This document shows, piece by piece, positions 50,595 to 62,460 of a DNA stretch of 64,000 nt. The stretch is from Symsagittifera roscoffensis. Lineage: Eukaryota; Xenacoelomorpha; Acoela; Convolutidae. Under the pieces are notes generated by a model. The model was not told the origin of the DNA, ran no database searches, and was given only the letters and a program-made list of their open reading frames with translations. Location of the stretch: NCBI RefSeq assembly GCF_963678635.1, contig NC_087062.1, forward strand, positions 434,001 through 498,000, read 5' to 3'. How positions within the stretch are numbered: position 1 is the first letter of the stretch; each line of letters starts with the position of its first letter. The position numbers and the translations under genes are program-made.

Positions 50595-53210
50595 CTAAAA
50601 ATGTTTGTCCAGGTTGTTCTTGAAAGCGTTCAAGGTCTTCGAGGCAATTACTTCTCATGGCAACATGTTCCAATTTGTAGCTGATCTACTGGTAAAAAAA
50701 GTTTTTCCGCAATTCCAAGTCGGCCTTTTTTGTTATCACTTTTTTGTTTTTTGTCCGTGTCACGATTATTCAATTCGTACATGTCTTTTGTAGCTTTTGG
50801 GTAATAACAATTGTAACCTAATTTGAATATTTCGATCATTGTTCCTCGCCTTCAGCAGTATTCAAGTGACGGTAGTTGTAGTTTCTTTAACCTTTCATTG
50901 TTGCTTAGTGTCTGCAGCCCTTGTACCATTCGTGTCGTCCGTCGTTGCACATCTTCGTTTAATCTTGTGTTCTTCTTTAATCGCGGGTACCAGGCTTGAT
51001 CAGAGAACTTCAAATGAGGCCTTATCAGGCCTTTATAAAATTTTAAAAATACAGGTATAGTCAATTTAATGAATGTTTTCTTAAAAACTGCAAAGATAGA
51101 AATTGCTTTTTTAATTTTTGCAAAGATATGAGAGTCAAAGGAGAGTTTACTATCGATGATCACTCCAAGGTCTTTTGCTTCTCATACCAATTCAAGCTGT
51201 TTATCGTAAAGTTCATATGATCTTGTTTCACAATTTGATCCTCCATTTGAGATTATCATATGTAGACACTTATCTTCATTGAAATGCAAAAGACTATTTT
51301 TGACCATTCTTCCAGTTTTCTTAGATCTTCTTGCAGCAACTCAACGTCTTGGTTACTGCTAATTTCTCTGTATAGTTTTGCATCGTCTGCAATTAAATAC
51401 AATTTCGATTTGACTTTGTTTGGCATTGAATTTATATATATTACAATTAAAACAGGTCCCAGTAGAGATTCTTGTGGAATCCCACTCAGAAAATCTTTCC
51501 ATTCAGATCTACTGTTGTTTATCACAACTCTTTTACGTCTTGTTAATAAAAACTCGTTGATCCAGCCTAATGTTAATCCTTTTATTCCATATTGTTTTAG
51601 GATTCCTATCAGTCTTTTGAGCGGAACCGAGTCGAACGCTTTCTTGAAATCCAAGTAGATAACATCCGTTTCTCGGCGACTATCTATTGTTTTTGTGAAA
51701 TCATCCAGCACTCTCATTAATTGTAATTGTGATGATCTATTGGGCAGAAAACCAAACTGTTCATTCACAAGGATTTCATTTTTTTCCAGATGTTCCATAA
51801 TATGGCTTCTGATTATTTTCTCAAATATTTTACAAACTATTGATGTTCAGCTTACTGGACGATAGTTGTCAGCTAACAACTTTTTCCTTTTTTTGAAGAT
51901 AGAGGCAATGTGAGCAAGTTTCCAGTCTTCAGGTAGCTTTGTTTTGTCCCAAGATTTGTCAAAATTTTTGTTAGAACTTGAGTCAAGAAATCTCTCATTT
52001 CAAACAGAAGTTTCGGATATTTTTCGTCGGGCTCTGGAAATTTCGATGTATTGAGTGAGTCTAGTTGCTTTTTCACTAATTGCTCTGTTTTTTTAAGTCC
52101 TTTGTTGGATGGGTGATATCTAATTCTGGAATCTTCTATTCTCCTGGTGGTTCGTGTGTGAAGACTGCTTAAAAGAACTTTGACAAAACTTCAACTTTTT
52201 CGATCTCATTGGTCGTTAAAGATCCATCATCCTGCACCAAATCTGGTTTTGGATTTTGTAACACGGTTTTCTGTCTCACATAGCTCCAGAGGTTTTTTGG
52301 TTTCGATTTTACACCTTTAGCTATTTCATTTTCCTTTGCCCTTTGATCATTTCGAGTAGCTGTCTTAACAGCATTTCTTTTTTCCTTATAGTTGTCAAAA
52401 TTTACTCTTGTTCTATTGCAGCAAAATTTTTTGCAGTATTTCTCTTTTGCTCTGATTGCCTGTCGAGTGGTACTGGTGAAGAGCAAGTTGTTTCTACACT
52501 CTGGATTGAGCCTAGTTAATGTGACAATTTTTTTGTTAGTTCAGTCAGGAGTTCGCGCAAATCCGTCCAAAGTTTTTCAACATTGTCTTCACTGTGAAGA
52601 AACGACAAATTGTTTATTTCATCTCTCATTTGGTCGTAGTCTCCTTTAGCGAAGCTGTATCTGATCATGATCTTACTGGTTTTGCGGTGCGCGGGTAACT
52701 CCACTTCTATTAGAACGTAGTCGCTCTGTCCCAGAGGTGGTTTGATATTAGTTTTTAGGTCGCTTAGACCGGCATCAGTTGAAACTATATCTAGTAGTGA
52801 TGGTTTATCTCCGCCAGTAATGCGAGTTGGTTCATCGATGTGTTAGGTTAGAAATGCATCCCTAATTGATTCCAGAAATTTGAATTCTTTGCTCTCCTCG
52901 TCCTTGGCTGTACTGCAATCATCCCAGTTGATTGATGAAAAGTTTGTGTTGCCCAAGACTACAGAATAATCCTTCACATCTTTTTCGTAAAGTTCTTTGA
53001 TTGGTTGGCAAAGGCAATCGTTGTTCCATTCTGGTGAATTTGGGCTCCGGTAGACAACTGTCAAGCGGATAAATTTTCGATCAATAGCAATGTCATATAT
53101 CATCATTTCTTGTAACTCGTTCGGGTTTTGTCTAATGCAGTAGTCTATATCTTTAATTACAAACATTAAAACTCCTCGCCCGCGTTCGTTTGGATTCATG
53201 TTTACTGACT
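50595..53210 (-). pseudogene. CR1-like ORF2: endonuclease and reverse transcriptase
   Basis: 53,199-52,843 encodes the endonuclease core (NERGRGVLMFVIKDI, LTVVYRSPNSPEWNND, VVLGNTNFSSINWDD, where GN replaces the usual GDFN Asp). 52,704-52,169 is the helical linker (KNLWSYVRQK). 51,798-51,256 is the RT (NEQFGFLPNRSSQLQL, DVIYLDFKKAFDSVP with the first Asp, GIPQESLLGPVLIVIYIN, and IADDAKLY for the catalytic pair). 51,163-50,852 is the C-terminal part (FKKTFIKLTIPVFLKFYKGL, RPHLKFSDQAWYP, QRRTTRMVQGL). The terminal VIASKTLNAFKNNLDKHF follows a TGA near 50,660. Frame changes and stops make it non-functional, and the GDFN to GNTNF change would itself impair the nuclease. Confidence 0.85.
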
Positions 53211-53401
53211 CAATGTTATAGTTGTTAGTTTTGTATCAAGCTGGATTCCTATCAAGCGAGAGCAATTACATGGTGGGTTCTTTTTATCTTCAATTAATTT
53301 GATCAATTCCTGATGTTTCGTTTGTGTTAGAGTGTCGATTTTTGTGTACCAGAAATTTAGCTTTCTAGTCTTGCTTTCTTCTAGATTTTTAGAACCTGCG
53401 T

Positions 53402-54240
53402 TCATCGAACCAGATATACATAGTTTCCTTGTTCCTGATCGTTCAAGTTTTTTTTTGCTTTCGTAACTAGTTTTCGAACTTCTTCTCTTTCTTTCAAACT
53501 CCGATCCAGGCTAATTCCGAGATTTTTGATTTCTGTAGTGGCTTTTTTCAACTTTGGCAACTTTCGGCTTATTTCAATAACATCTTGTTCAGTTTTGAAG
53601 GAAACCAGCAATGGTCTGTTCATATCCTAATCGGTTTTCCGACCGAGTCGGATCGTTTTCACAATTTGTTTATCTTCCATTTCGATAGTTGATAAAAATT
53701 TTTCAATTATTTTTTCATCTTCTTTTTTCCTTGAGCTCAGTAGCTGCACTCTCCTTGGCTTTGTAGATCAAAATGTTCTTTTTTCTTCGGTTTTCTTCGG
53801 CTTCATCTCTCTTTTGTTCTTCTGTTGCTTCTAAGATGATCTCTTTTAAAGGTTTCACTTTCCGATTCACAAATTCTTTCCAGACTCCTGTCTGTTCATC
53901 AATCTTTCCGTGAGATGGTCTTGCTAAGAATTTATAGAGATCATTCATCATGTTTTTCAAGTTATACATTGTTGTGTCGAGATCTGCTCTTAACTTTTTG
54001 GTGGAATGATCGGTTCCACTTTCCTGTTCTTCGCTGATAAATTGCTTCACGGACGGACAGCAAGCTGTGCAACACCAGATTACAGTAGTTTGGCACATGT
54101 ACTGATAAGCTGCGTCAGGCATTTTTAGGCATTTTGCACATTAGTGTTCACGGCAACGCTCACACTCCATGACTTTGTCTATGGGGTTTCCATAGATTTC
54201 CTTACAAATTTTGCATTCCCAAATCTCAACGGGATCACTC
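53402..54240 (-). pseudogene. CR1-like ORF1 with PHD-type zinc finger
   Basis: Starting near 54,240 the minus strand reads WECKICKEIYGN, MECERCREH, a TAA, then CAKCLKMPDAAYQYMC and VIWCCTACC. This is a C4HC3-like PHD finger spacing, as in ORF1 of many invertebrate CR1 LINEs. After it come a coiled coil (53,990-53,720, RADLDTTMYNLKNMMND and EEQKRDEAEENRRKK) and, after a frame change, 53,623-53,402 with RPLLVSFKTEQDVIEISRKL, which resembles an RNA-binding segment. ORF1 proteins bind element RNA. The TAA inside the finger and the frameshift disable it. Confidence 0.75.
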
Positions 54241-54310
54241 ACTGATGTTGTGCCTTTATGGCGAGTTTTGGGAACATTTTTGATGACCTCACTTTCTACT
54301 GGCTTTGCAG

Positions 54311-54530
54311 CTCCAAGATAACGTAACCTCAGAAGCTACAAAGCAAGAAAAAAAATGAAGTTTCTTAGAATCACTTCCCTCATACTTCGCCGCTCCAAGA
54401 TATCTAAAACTAGAAGCTACAGAAGCAAGATAGATTTGGGTTCTTTTGACCCCGTTAATCAATACAGTTCTATCAGCTCACTCCGCCGCTCCAAGATAAC
54501 TAAACCTCAAAATCTACAGAGCAAGTTTAA
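54311..54530. repeat. Three spaced copies of a ~40-bp motif at the LINE 5' end
   Basis: GCTCCAAGATAACGTAACC at about 54,311, 54,393 and 54,489 is each time followed by an AGAAGCTACA-like stretch and GCAAG. Spacing is about 80 and 96 bases. By position it is a repeated 5' leader of the CR1-like LINE, or a short minisatellite next to it. Confidence 0.7.
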
Positions 54531-54706
54531 AGAAAAGCGATAGATTTTAATTGGGTGCTTTACTGCTTCTTGTTCTTTTGGTTTCCTTTTTGTTTTTAGT
54601 TTTCTAGTATTTGATCTTTTCTTCAAGACTAGTTTACGAAGATTTCGCCTGTTTCGTAAAACAGTCCGCAGGAGTTGTAAGTAGTATATGTTGGGGCAGT
54701 TCAGCC

Positions 54707-55016
54707 GGGGGGGGGGGTGCGGACCCCCATGTATTAACATAGGCTATAGAGTATCCGGTCCGCACCCTATGTATTAAGATAGGCTATAGATTTCCCAATG
54801 TATTAAGATAGGGAATAGGTTTCCCAATGTATTAAGATACGAGGTTTCAGATGGTAAGTTTCAGAAAAATTTTTGGCGCCCGATCTTACCATGTTTTAAG
54901 ATAGTGTTTAGATTTCCCATGTATTAAGATAGTGTATAGATATCCCTATGTATAAGGATTAGAAATTCCTTGTATTAACATAGGGAATAGAATTTCCAAT
55001 GTATTAAGATAGGGAA
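54707..55016. repeat. G run and ~29-bp degenerate minisatellite
   Basis: An 11-base G run (54,707-54,717) is followed by about nine diverged units of ATGTATTAAGATAGGGAATA plus a TTTCCC tail. The units are at about 54,728, 54,763, 54,798, 54,826, 54,888, 54,920, 54,948, 54,971 and 54,999, with a non-repeat insert at 54,841-54,887. Confidence 0.85.
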
Positions 55017-55368
55017 TGGTAAGGTTTCAGTGTGATGGTAAGAAAATAGTAAGAAAAACGGTATTTTTTGGATTTTGTGTGGAAATGTCTAGTTTTTTCG
55101 CAAAAATCTCGGCATGCGTTATGTAATTCTTGAGTGTTACATGTAGAATGTGCAATGAAGAGAATATGTTTATTGGTTCATGGTTAGTCCATGGTAAGAT
55201 GTGCAAAAATTTGGAAATGCTTATAAAAAAAAATTGATATTTTTTCAAAAAACTTCAAAACACGATATGATTTGATATAATTTGACTTATTAACTATTTT
55301 ATTAGATGATCCTTTTTTTGAAACTGTACTCAATCTAGATTAAACTATGCTGAAACCTACTGAAACCT

Positions 55369-55545
55369 TAAAAAATTTTCAAGTTTTTGGAAAAAATTGC
55401 AAAAATTTCAAATTTTTGGAGAAAACTGCCAAAACTTCAAAGTTTTTGGAAAAATTTCAAGTTCTGAAAAATTGCAAAAATTTCAAAGTTTTTGGAACAA
55501 ACTACAAATTTTTGGAAAGAACTGCAAAAATATCAAAATTTTGGC
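55369..55545. repeat. Degenerate tandem repeat, unit about 20-35 bp
   Basis: Repeated variants of TTCAAATTTTTGGAAAAAACTG, with spacing alternating between about 20 and 35 bases. It creates a fake 72-codon open frame with FKFLEKTAKTS-like periodicity. It is not coding. Confidence 0.75.
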
Positions 55546-58329
55546 TAGTTTTTTGTTGTTTTTGATCTAATTGAAAAGAAAGTAAATACGTTTAGAGTTT
55601 AAAATTAAGCTCAAATTGTATTTCAATTGGCATCATGTTGAGACACTGATACAAAAACTTTGAATAGACATATGGAATTTTCAAAATTTTTCTCACAAAA
55701 AATTGAAATACGATAAATTTAAGCATTATTTGAGTAACAAAGCGGGTTATATAATGCTCTCAACATTAACAAGAAAGCTAATAAAAGCTGAATCGAAATT
55801 GAAACTTGTGGAAGATAGTGAAAATAACCGTAATTTTTAAGAAAGTAAAATAAAATTTATTCAAATTTATCAAAAATTTTCCATTTACAACCTTTTAATT
55901 GGATATTTAACTAATTTTTTGTCCAATTCAGGGAGAATTGAAATAGGACTCTCAAAACAAATGAACATTAAGAGCAATATTCCATAAAATTTCTAGATTT
56001 TTGCTCAATTTTTAACCCAAATTTGTGCAAAAATTACAAACTTAGAGAAGTTATTCACCTTAATAGTTCAGAACTTCAGATCAATGATGAAAAATGAACA
56101 GTTAATAGCTAAAATTGACTAAAAATGAGGTAAATTTTTCTCTAAAATTTATTCGATATTTGCTCAAATTCAACAAAATCTTCTTCATAAGTGATGATTA
56201 TCTCTCTGTTGCTTCTGCAACATAATTTCACAATTTTCCGTAGAAATGTTCTATTCTTAAGGGTTATTCTGACTTTCTGCTTAATACATGATTCCGCTAT
56301 TTAACACACTTTGCAATAAAATTTAGTTAGAACCGGAGAATTTAGGAGAAAAATGGTATCAATTGAACAAACAATTTGCTGGCAAAGATGAAATTAGAAC
56401 TGATACCGTCTGAGTATTATGATAAAAATTGTAAATGTCTTCCTCAAGTTTCCCTTCTTAGGTGCCACAGTAAACTATTTAAGCAAAAATACAACTTATG
56501 GGATCAATATAATCACTTTTCTGGAAAAAAAAGCCAATTTTTTATGATTTTCTCTAGAAATGCTCTATGTTTTAAGGTTTTCCTTGCTTTCTGCTTAATG
56601 CATGTTTTCGCTATTGAACACACTTTGCAAGAAAATTTAGTCAGAACTGGAGAATTTAGGAGGAAATTAGTATCAATTGAACGTACAATTTGCTAGCAGA
56701 GATGAAATTAGAATTGACACCATCTGATTATTACGATAAAAATTGTAATTGTCTTGCTCAAGGTTGATTTGATAGGTGCTAGAGTAACTTATTTCAGCAA
56801 AATTACAATTTTTGTGTCAATACCTATCACTTTTCTTAGAAAATAAATTTTAAATAGCTTTTTTTCTTATTTAAAAGGGAACTTTTCTCAAAAGTATTGA
56901 ATTGAGAAAGATTCGGTGCTGCTGGTTAAAACATTCAAAAAATATGTAAAAATTGAGAATAGAAATGTGTTTTTACAATATAAGAACAAATTAGGAGCAG
57001 CTCTTTTAGTTATATTCTGAAAACCTCCGGAAATACGCAAGGGAACCTAGTTTCTAACATCTACAATATCTTAAAAATTTCTAAAAGAGCGCGTCTCAAA
57101 AAATGATTTAGCAAAGGAAATCAAGGTGCAAACTGGAACAATTGTGTAATTTTCGGATTTTTATTAAGCAAAAGAAAACTCTATATATTTTAAAAAAAAT
57201 AATGAAATGTAGATCTTGAAACCTGTTTTTGCTTTATGCTTCATGTATCTTCTTCCAAAAGATGTCGGATTGAGTTTGCTCTACAAACACTATCCTCAAA
57301 ACATCTGATTTTTCATAAAAAGTTACCTTATATATCAAAGGATAACAAACTTTTCTAATGAATTACACATAAATACCAATCTTTGACACTATTTATGTCC
57401 GTGTTTCTCTCAAAATATGGTTTATAAGCTAAATTTTAGTAAAATTATGTCAAAACTCTTAATGAATTAAATCGAGTTTCTATCTCATTTTCTCAGTTTC
57501 TGCTTCATCTTCTATCTATCAAGTTAATCCAATTTGAACAAAAATTACTTGAAAATTGAACTTTTGAAGGAAAAATGTATCGTTTCAACGACCGTTCAAC
57601 AATCCGAAGCTGAATTAGTACCATGAATCCTTTGTTAAACGTCTTTAAATGATTTTCTCTATTTGATAATTTTATATTGCTGTTCCAACTCTGAATTTCT
57701 ATTTTGAAGTAAATTTTGGGTTTAGAATGATGTATACTATTAACTTGAATTTTTCAAATGTCAGCAAAACATACAGATTCAAGGTCAATTATCAATTCCT
57801 TTTCTGAAATGTAGAAAAAAAAGCGAAAAAAAACCATAATTCTTAGTAAATCAATCCTCAATATCTGCTACGCACTACTCTAAGATTACTTTTACAACCA
57901 CTAAGCAAGGAAAACTTTAAATTGGTTACTAGGCAAAACTTTTCAATTAATCGATGTTTTATAAATATCCAGTTTTTTTTTTGTATTTCAACAAATTCTG
58001 AAGCACTCATTAGCGTATGTAATTCGCTTTTACTACAAATTTATTGCAACAAAATCTCTGCAAGCTTGCAACCAATGGAGTTTTTACTGTAGTTTAAAGA
58101 TTTTCGAATTGATTTCCGTCGAAAGTTTCACGACAATTTGAACTCAATTTTTGCTGCTTTTACCATCAGTCAGAACCTTTGAGTATGACAAAACAAGAAT
58201 AATGACAAAAAACTGTAAATTTTTTACTAAAAATTTTTCAAATATAGTGTATAGACTTTTCAGACTCAGTAAAAATTATTATTCAAAGTGTTTTTTACTA
58301 TGTTTTTCTTAAAAATATATCAGTTTTAC
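55546..58329. other. AT-rich intergenic DNA
   Basis: No coding region, RNA gene or element was recognised over 2.8 kb apart from the duplication at 56,246-56,764. The sequence is about 70% A+T by eye, with many short poly-A and poly-T runs. Confidence 0.5.
56246..56764. repeat. Old ~315-bp tandem duplication
   Basis: 56,246-56,449 and 56,561-56,764 align in the same order at about 80% identity by eye. Shared blocks include TTTCTGCTTAAT, AACACACTTTGCAA, GGAGAATTTAGGAG, ATCAATTGAAC and AAAGATGAAATTAGAA-like stretches. No reading frame is conserved. Confidence 0.8.
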
Positions 58330-58557
58330 CTTCTCTTGGAGTGTTTTTTGAGACTGCCGAGCACATATTTTAACATTATATTGACACTGCTTCATCTTGA
58401 TATGATTAGTAAGTTCCTCGCTGCTAAATGTGAAAAAGTTACAATTGGAACACTTTAAAACGTCACAGTGATTTTGATGTCTTGACGCATCTTTACATGT
58501 GTATTTTCTTCCACATTCAAGGCATGCAATTAATTTGTTTCTAATAAGTAACGGCAT
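58330..58557 (-). CDS. Candidate host exon with two C2HC-type zinc fingers
   Basis: ATG at 58,557 opens MPLLIRNKLIACLECGRKY and continues for 76 codons to a good splice donor, GAAG/GTAAAAC (58,330/58,329). Two zinc-binding modules are visible: C-x2-C ... H-x3-C (CLECGRKYTCKDASRHQNHC) and C-x2-C ... H-x5-C (CSNCNFF ... NHIKMKQC). The arrangement is like short C2H2/C2HC finger exons of nematode transcription factors or RNA-binding proteins. The rest of the gene is not visible. The open frame continues upstream of the ATG without coding character, so this ATG, or an acceptor just before it, is the likely boundary. Confidence 0.5.
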
Positions 58558-59258
58558 CTCAATAGGAAGAAAAAAAAAAGGGAGATTTAGAATGTCCCAA
58601 ATTTTCAGTAAAGAAAAATTGAATAGGCTCAAAAAATGAGTAAAAGCGAATAAAAACAGCAAATTTCTTGAACAATTGTTTTTGACGTGAAAGAAAATCA
58701 GAATAGATACGCTAATTAGCCTAGCTGAAATGAAAATCATCCAATCTAACCATTGAGTTTTCAAAAATTTGCTATCAACCAATCAGAATCGAGCATTCGT
58801 TTTAAGGAAATTTTTTCAAAATCCTGCTTGATTCGGTTTGGAATCAGATTTCCAGAGATTTTGCTTTGAAAAATTGATCAATTTTGAGTTATCCTCCCAG
58901 ATTCACATCAAAATCAAAGAACTTGACTATTTACTCTAAAATATGCTTTTTATCATTGATTACATACAAAAAATTCAATTAACTTGATGAAAAAAATTGT
59001 AGTTGCTACTTTTTTTAGTTTTCTTCCTTTTGTTACTTATATCAGCAATATTTCTTATTTTTACATCAAACAACTTTTGGTCATTTATTTTTGCAATTGC
59101 TTTTGTGTATATTTTTACTTTTTTGACAGATTTAATTCCTTAAACATTTCTCTCATTGAATCCGACAACAAGAACAAAAATGAACATTTTTGTGAGTGGA
59201 AACGACACTATCCAAAATGGAGCTTTGTTTCCTATTGGACACGACTTTAAACAAAGAA
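58558..59258. other. Intergenic, no gene seen
   Basis: AT-rich DNA between the zinc-finger exon and the left arm of the long inverted repeat. The left arm may begin earlier than marked, because its partner is cut off by the end of the window. Confidence 0.45.
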
Positions 59259-60264
59259 TCCCATAAAAGGAAGCTGAAATCTGATTGGACCACGACTGCA
59301 ATCCAAATAAGGAAAATCAATTCTGATTGGTCAAGCCCACACATTCGAGTTGAAGGTACCCCTAACTCCTCACAAAAAATCATTTTATTTTTCAACTTAA
59401 CTACCGTCAACTTCCTCCTCTCTCAGCTCAAATTACCTTGATTTCAACTTCTCTTCCGTCAGCTATCCCTCTATCAGCTTTTTCTTGTTCTAACTCTTTT
59501 ACTCAATTAATTGCTCAAAATGATCTTCTCAGTACAAAACAGCAATCTCATGTACTCTGTAGAATTTTCGCCTGATCTAGTACAAATTCAAGTGCGAGAA
59601 ACAGTCTCAGGAGTTTTTCTGGCAAGAATGGATATCCCAATCCAAGTCTGGCACATGGTGGAAGTGATGCGAAGGGATTTCAACGAACATCATGTGACAC
59701 AAGTACCCATGACAGAGAACCAACTTCAAGAAATGCAAATGATGGAGGAAATTTCTGATCATGTGGGCATGAGCTACCCCGAGATTCCGGACTCAAGATT
59801 TGTGGCTCAACCAGTCGACGACTTCCTCTTTTCCTTGGGAGGAGGAAGGATCAGTCGAAAACCCCATCACAATAGATGAAGATGAAGGTTTTCTCAGAAA
59901 CAATGACGCCTCCAGCTCCACAACAACCTCCAGCAATGGAACCTCGTCCAACTCTGCGTTCTATAGAAAACCTACAGAACTCTTCTGCTGCTTGACAGCT
60001 CTTTGATTGAATGTTTTTGTAAATAATTGTTGTTTGGTGTTATTTTTGTTCTTTGTAATTAATTTCATCAATTTCATTTTAATTATGAGAATAGTTGAGA
60101 GGTTCAGAGTAAACTATTTAAAGACAATTAAAACTTAATTTAGTACTCTGAACTGGCACATATGATGAGAAACTCGATTAATTTTTGCACACATATTCGG
60201 AAAAACACTTAAAAAAATTGTATACATATTAAATGTTACCTAATGGTTTTGCATCTTGTCAAAC
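59259..60264. repeat. Long inverted repeat, left arm (at least 1,006 bp)
   Basis: It is the reverse complement of 63,000-64,000 along its whole length at about 98-99%. GAATCCCATAAAAGGAAGC at 59,259 pairs with the end of the window, and AATGGTTTTGCATCTTGTC near 60,242-60,260 pairs with 63,002-63,020. The arm ends at the assembly gap. It contains the small gene at 59,520. Confidence 0.93.
59520..59879 (+). pseudogene. Small-protein gene, left-arm copy with frameshifts
   Basis: ATG at 59,520 opens MIFSVQNSNLMYSVEFSPDL, the same protein as at 63,738-63,265. It then diverges after about 104 residues because a T run is one base longer here (near 59,830). A second extra T near 59,892 follows. The remainder of the homologous reading is found in another frame up to 60,006. 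Relative to the right copy it also has a few substitutions (Gln/Glu, Ser/Asn, Asp/Glu). Either this is a decayed copy or the T runs are sequencing errors. Confidence 0.65.
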
Positions 60265-60464
60265 NNNNNNNNNNNNNNNNNNNNNNNNNNNNNNNNNNNN
60301 NNNNNNNNNNNNNNNNNNNNNNNNNNNNNNNNNNNNNNNNNNNNNNNNNNNNNNNNNNNNNNNNNNNNNNNNNNNNNNNNNNNNNNNNNNNNNNNNNNNN
60401 NNNNNNNNNNNNNNNNNNNNNNNNNNNNNNNNNNNNNNNNNNNNNNNNNNNNNNNNNNNNNNNN
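60265..60464. other. Assembly gap, exactly 200 N
   Basis: A run of 200 N, a common placeholder for gaps of unknown length. The left flank ends at the point where, in the right arm, the 31-bp tandem repeat begins. The missing sequence therefore probably includes a copy of that repeat array. Confidence 0.97.
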
Positions 60465-60633
60465 TTCCAACCAGAAACTGGCTTCCACACAAACTCTTGG
60501 TTCAGCGCTTCTGGATAGAATTCGAAAAATTCAAAACTCAAAATATGAACCTGATTTGTTCAAGATTATTGATTGCTTTTTTGATTGTCATGGTTCTGTG
60601 CATAGTGATTATGTAAGTTTTGTGATAAAATAA
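60465..60633 (+). CDS. Partial unknown coding segment beside the gap
   Basis: Open from the gap to TAA at 60,631-60,633, reading SNQKLASTQTLGSALLDRIR, then KIQNSKYEPDLFKIIDCFFD and CHGSVHSDYVSFVIK. The composition looks protein-like (amphipathic helix, Cys/His content), but it has no start and no recognised family. It could be the last exon of a gene hidden by the gap. Confidence 0.35.
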
Positions 60634-60783
60634 TCAATTCTTTTCAAATGTGCTCTTAAAAGTTTACATTGATAAATCTTTAAAAACAAAGCTTTGGTTC
60701 AGGAGCACTTTATTCAAATGATAAAAAAACCTAATTTACAATTCAATGGGAAACTTGAAAAAATGTGTAAAAAAATCAAAAAA

Positions 60784-60966
60784 TGAGTTAATTTTCGAGT
60801 TCCTTGTCACTTTCTTCTTCATGTGCCACACCATGTTTCCTTCTAAACAGAGCTAAGTTATCCTGTTGAACCTTCAATTTTTCTTTCTTGTACCTTCTAT
60901 CACGAATTGTTTCAATTTTCGCCAATCATGTAGGGAAGTTCTTAAGGGACTGAAACACTTCTTCGG
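60784..60966 (-). pseudogene. Possible second exon or 3' remnant next to the 155-codon gene
   Basis: A minus-strand reading RSEEVFQSLKNFPT, then TGA, then LAKIETIRDRRYKKEKLKVQ and QDNLALFRRKHGVAHEEESD, ends with TAA at 60,784. CTTCTACAG just before it resembles a splice acceptor, but the 24-base gap to the upstream frame is too short for a normal intron. The internal TGA suggests decay or a sequencing error. Confidence 0.35.
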
Positions 60967-60988
60967 ATCTCTGTAGAAGATGTCAAAT

Positions 60989-61456
60989 TCAAACCATTTT
61001 TTCAAAAATAGTCATTTGTAGTAAATGTTCACTTGTAAGCAAATGAAAACTATTTCCGTATCCCAGATGCACAACTTCATCAAAATAATATTCTTCATTT
61101 GAATCATATGAAAACCCGTACTTTTTTCTCGAAGGTGACTCAGACATAGCCAATTCTTTTCCAAATTCTCTAACTCTTCTACTCTCGAGTTCTCTCCATT
61201 CCGAAAGATCTATAATAATTTGCTCACTAGCTTGGGACATTTTATTAAATTTGAGAATCTTGATAGTTTCGGTGCCAATTTCAAACTGGATGCAGTAACT
61301 CGCTCGTTCTATTATGATTGGTTTCAAAGTTTGAGATAGATTTCCGTTTCTTCTAAAAATTCTTCTCATATCGGTAAAATGAACTGAATTGTGGGAGATT
61401 TTCAAATGAAATGAAATGTATATTTTTTCACCTGTAGATTTTGCTGAATTTCTCAT
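60989..61456 (-). CDS. Unknown 155-residue protein, possibly related to the arm gene
   Basis: ATG at 61,456 opens MRNSAKSTGEKIYISFHLKI and the frame ends at 60,989. The middle, SYCIQFEIGTETIKILKF ... IIIDLSEWRELESRRVREFG, has the same pattern as the arm-gene protein (MYSVEFSPDLVQIQVRE ... MDIPIQVWHMVEVMRRDF): alternating beta strands, then a short helix starting at a Trp. The pattern vaguely recalls PC4-type single-stranded-DNA-binding domains, where a beta sheet is followed by a SLN-x-x-QW helix. That is a weak inference. The protein has no signal peptide or membrane segment. It lies in the centre of the inverted repeat. Confidence 0.5.
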   Translation of the reverse strand: MRNSAKSTGEKIYISFHLKISHNSVHFTDMRRIFRRNGNLSQTLKPIIIERASYCIQFEIGTETIKILKFNKMSQASEQIIIDLSEWRELESRRVREFGKELAMSESPSRKKYGFSYDSNEEYYFDEVVHLGYGNSFHLLTSEHLLQMTIFEKMV

Positions 61457-62460
61457 AAAAAACTGAACTCCAAAAGTTTTGCAACACTTGATTGACTTTA
61501 ATTGTTTATAAAGGATTTTGTAAAATAAGAATTTTTTGTTGACTAAGATTTTTCAAAAGGGAAGAATTTCATTGAAAACGTTTCCCATTATTTACAACCC
61601 TGGTTGCGTATCTTTATTTAAATTTAAAAAACTAGCAAAATAACTAAAATCCACAAATTTTTTTCAGCAACTTCATCACCTTAGAGTTAGTTTTGGAATT
61701 GTGATTGGTTAATTTTTAGTGATTATTTCTAGAATTTAGAAGATTGAGGAAAATGTAGATGTTAATATGTAATAACTTTTTATAAAAATCAAGGATTTAA
61801 TCTGTAGATTCTAAAAATTAGAAGATTCTATAATTTAATGGATAATGACGTCAATTTCTCTGGTGGAAATATTCCATAACTTTTACTCTTCTATAAAAGT
61901 TAAAGTGTAATGACGTCATTTTCTCAGGTGGAATTACTTTTTCATTACCCAACAATTTCAAAAGACACCTTCCTAGCTCTGCAGAGGAATAATGTCAGAC
62001 CCTCTGATTGGCTTTTTCAAATAATTTTTCTTAAGATAATTGAATATTTGTTAAAAAAATTTTGTCAAAAATAATTTTTTCTAGCTTGAACAGATTTTAA
62101 CATATAAATATAAATAAATTTTTTTATTTATACCTATCTTAGAATTTTTTTTTTGGTAAAATGCACGTTTTTTCTTGGTTTTTTTTAAAAATTATATTGC
62201 ATTTTTTTGTCATTTCTAAAATGATAAGGCAAAAAACGCAAAATTTTGATGTAAAGAGCATGTTGACTTATTGCTTAGAAAACTTCTAATACCTTGGTTT
62301 TCAATTGTTTCTGATCAACAGACGTGCAAAAATTAGTTTTCTGAAGGATTTAATTTTGAATAAAAGTTTCATTAAGATTAGCAAGTAACTGTGCAAGAAA
62401 AATTGTAATGATTTATTTCGGCAAGATGGTGAGTGGTTCAATTTTTTGAAGCGTATGCAA
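61457..62460. other. AT-rich spacer inside the inverted repeat
   Basis: No gene or element was recognised. GTAATGACGTCATTTTCTC-like sequence occurs twice (near 61,845 and 61,908), a small local duplication that includes TGACGTCA, the CRE/ATF-type palindrome, at 61,910-61,917. Confidence 0.45.

Larger units (their letters stand above)
50595..54530 (-). mobile_element. CR1-like LINE, nearly full length but decayed
   Basis: Minus strand: a repeated 5' leader (54,311-54,530), ORF1 with a PHD-like finger and coiled coil, then ORF2 with endonuclease, linker, RT and the CR1-type C-terminus, ending with TAG at 50,595. All parts are in canonical order, with several frameshifts and stops in each. It abuts the 3' end of PHD-LINE unit C (about 140 bp between stop codons), so it may have inserted into or beside that element's 3' end. 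Confidence 0.85.

Noticed and set aside
55347-55565. 72-codon frame rich in Lys/Phe
   Set aside because: A product of a degenerate AAATTTTTGGAAAA repeat, not a gene.
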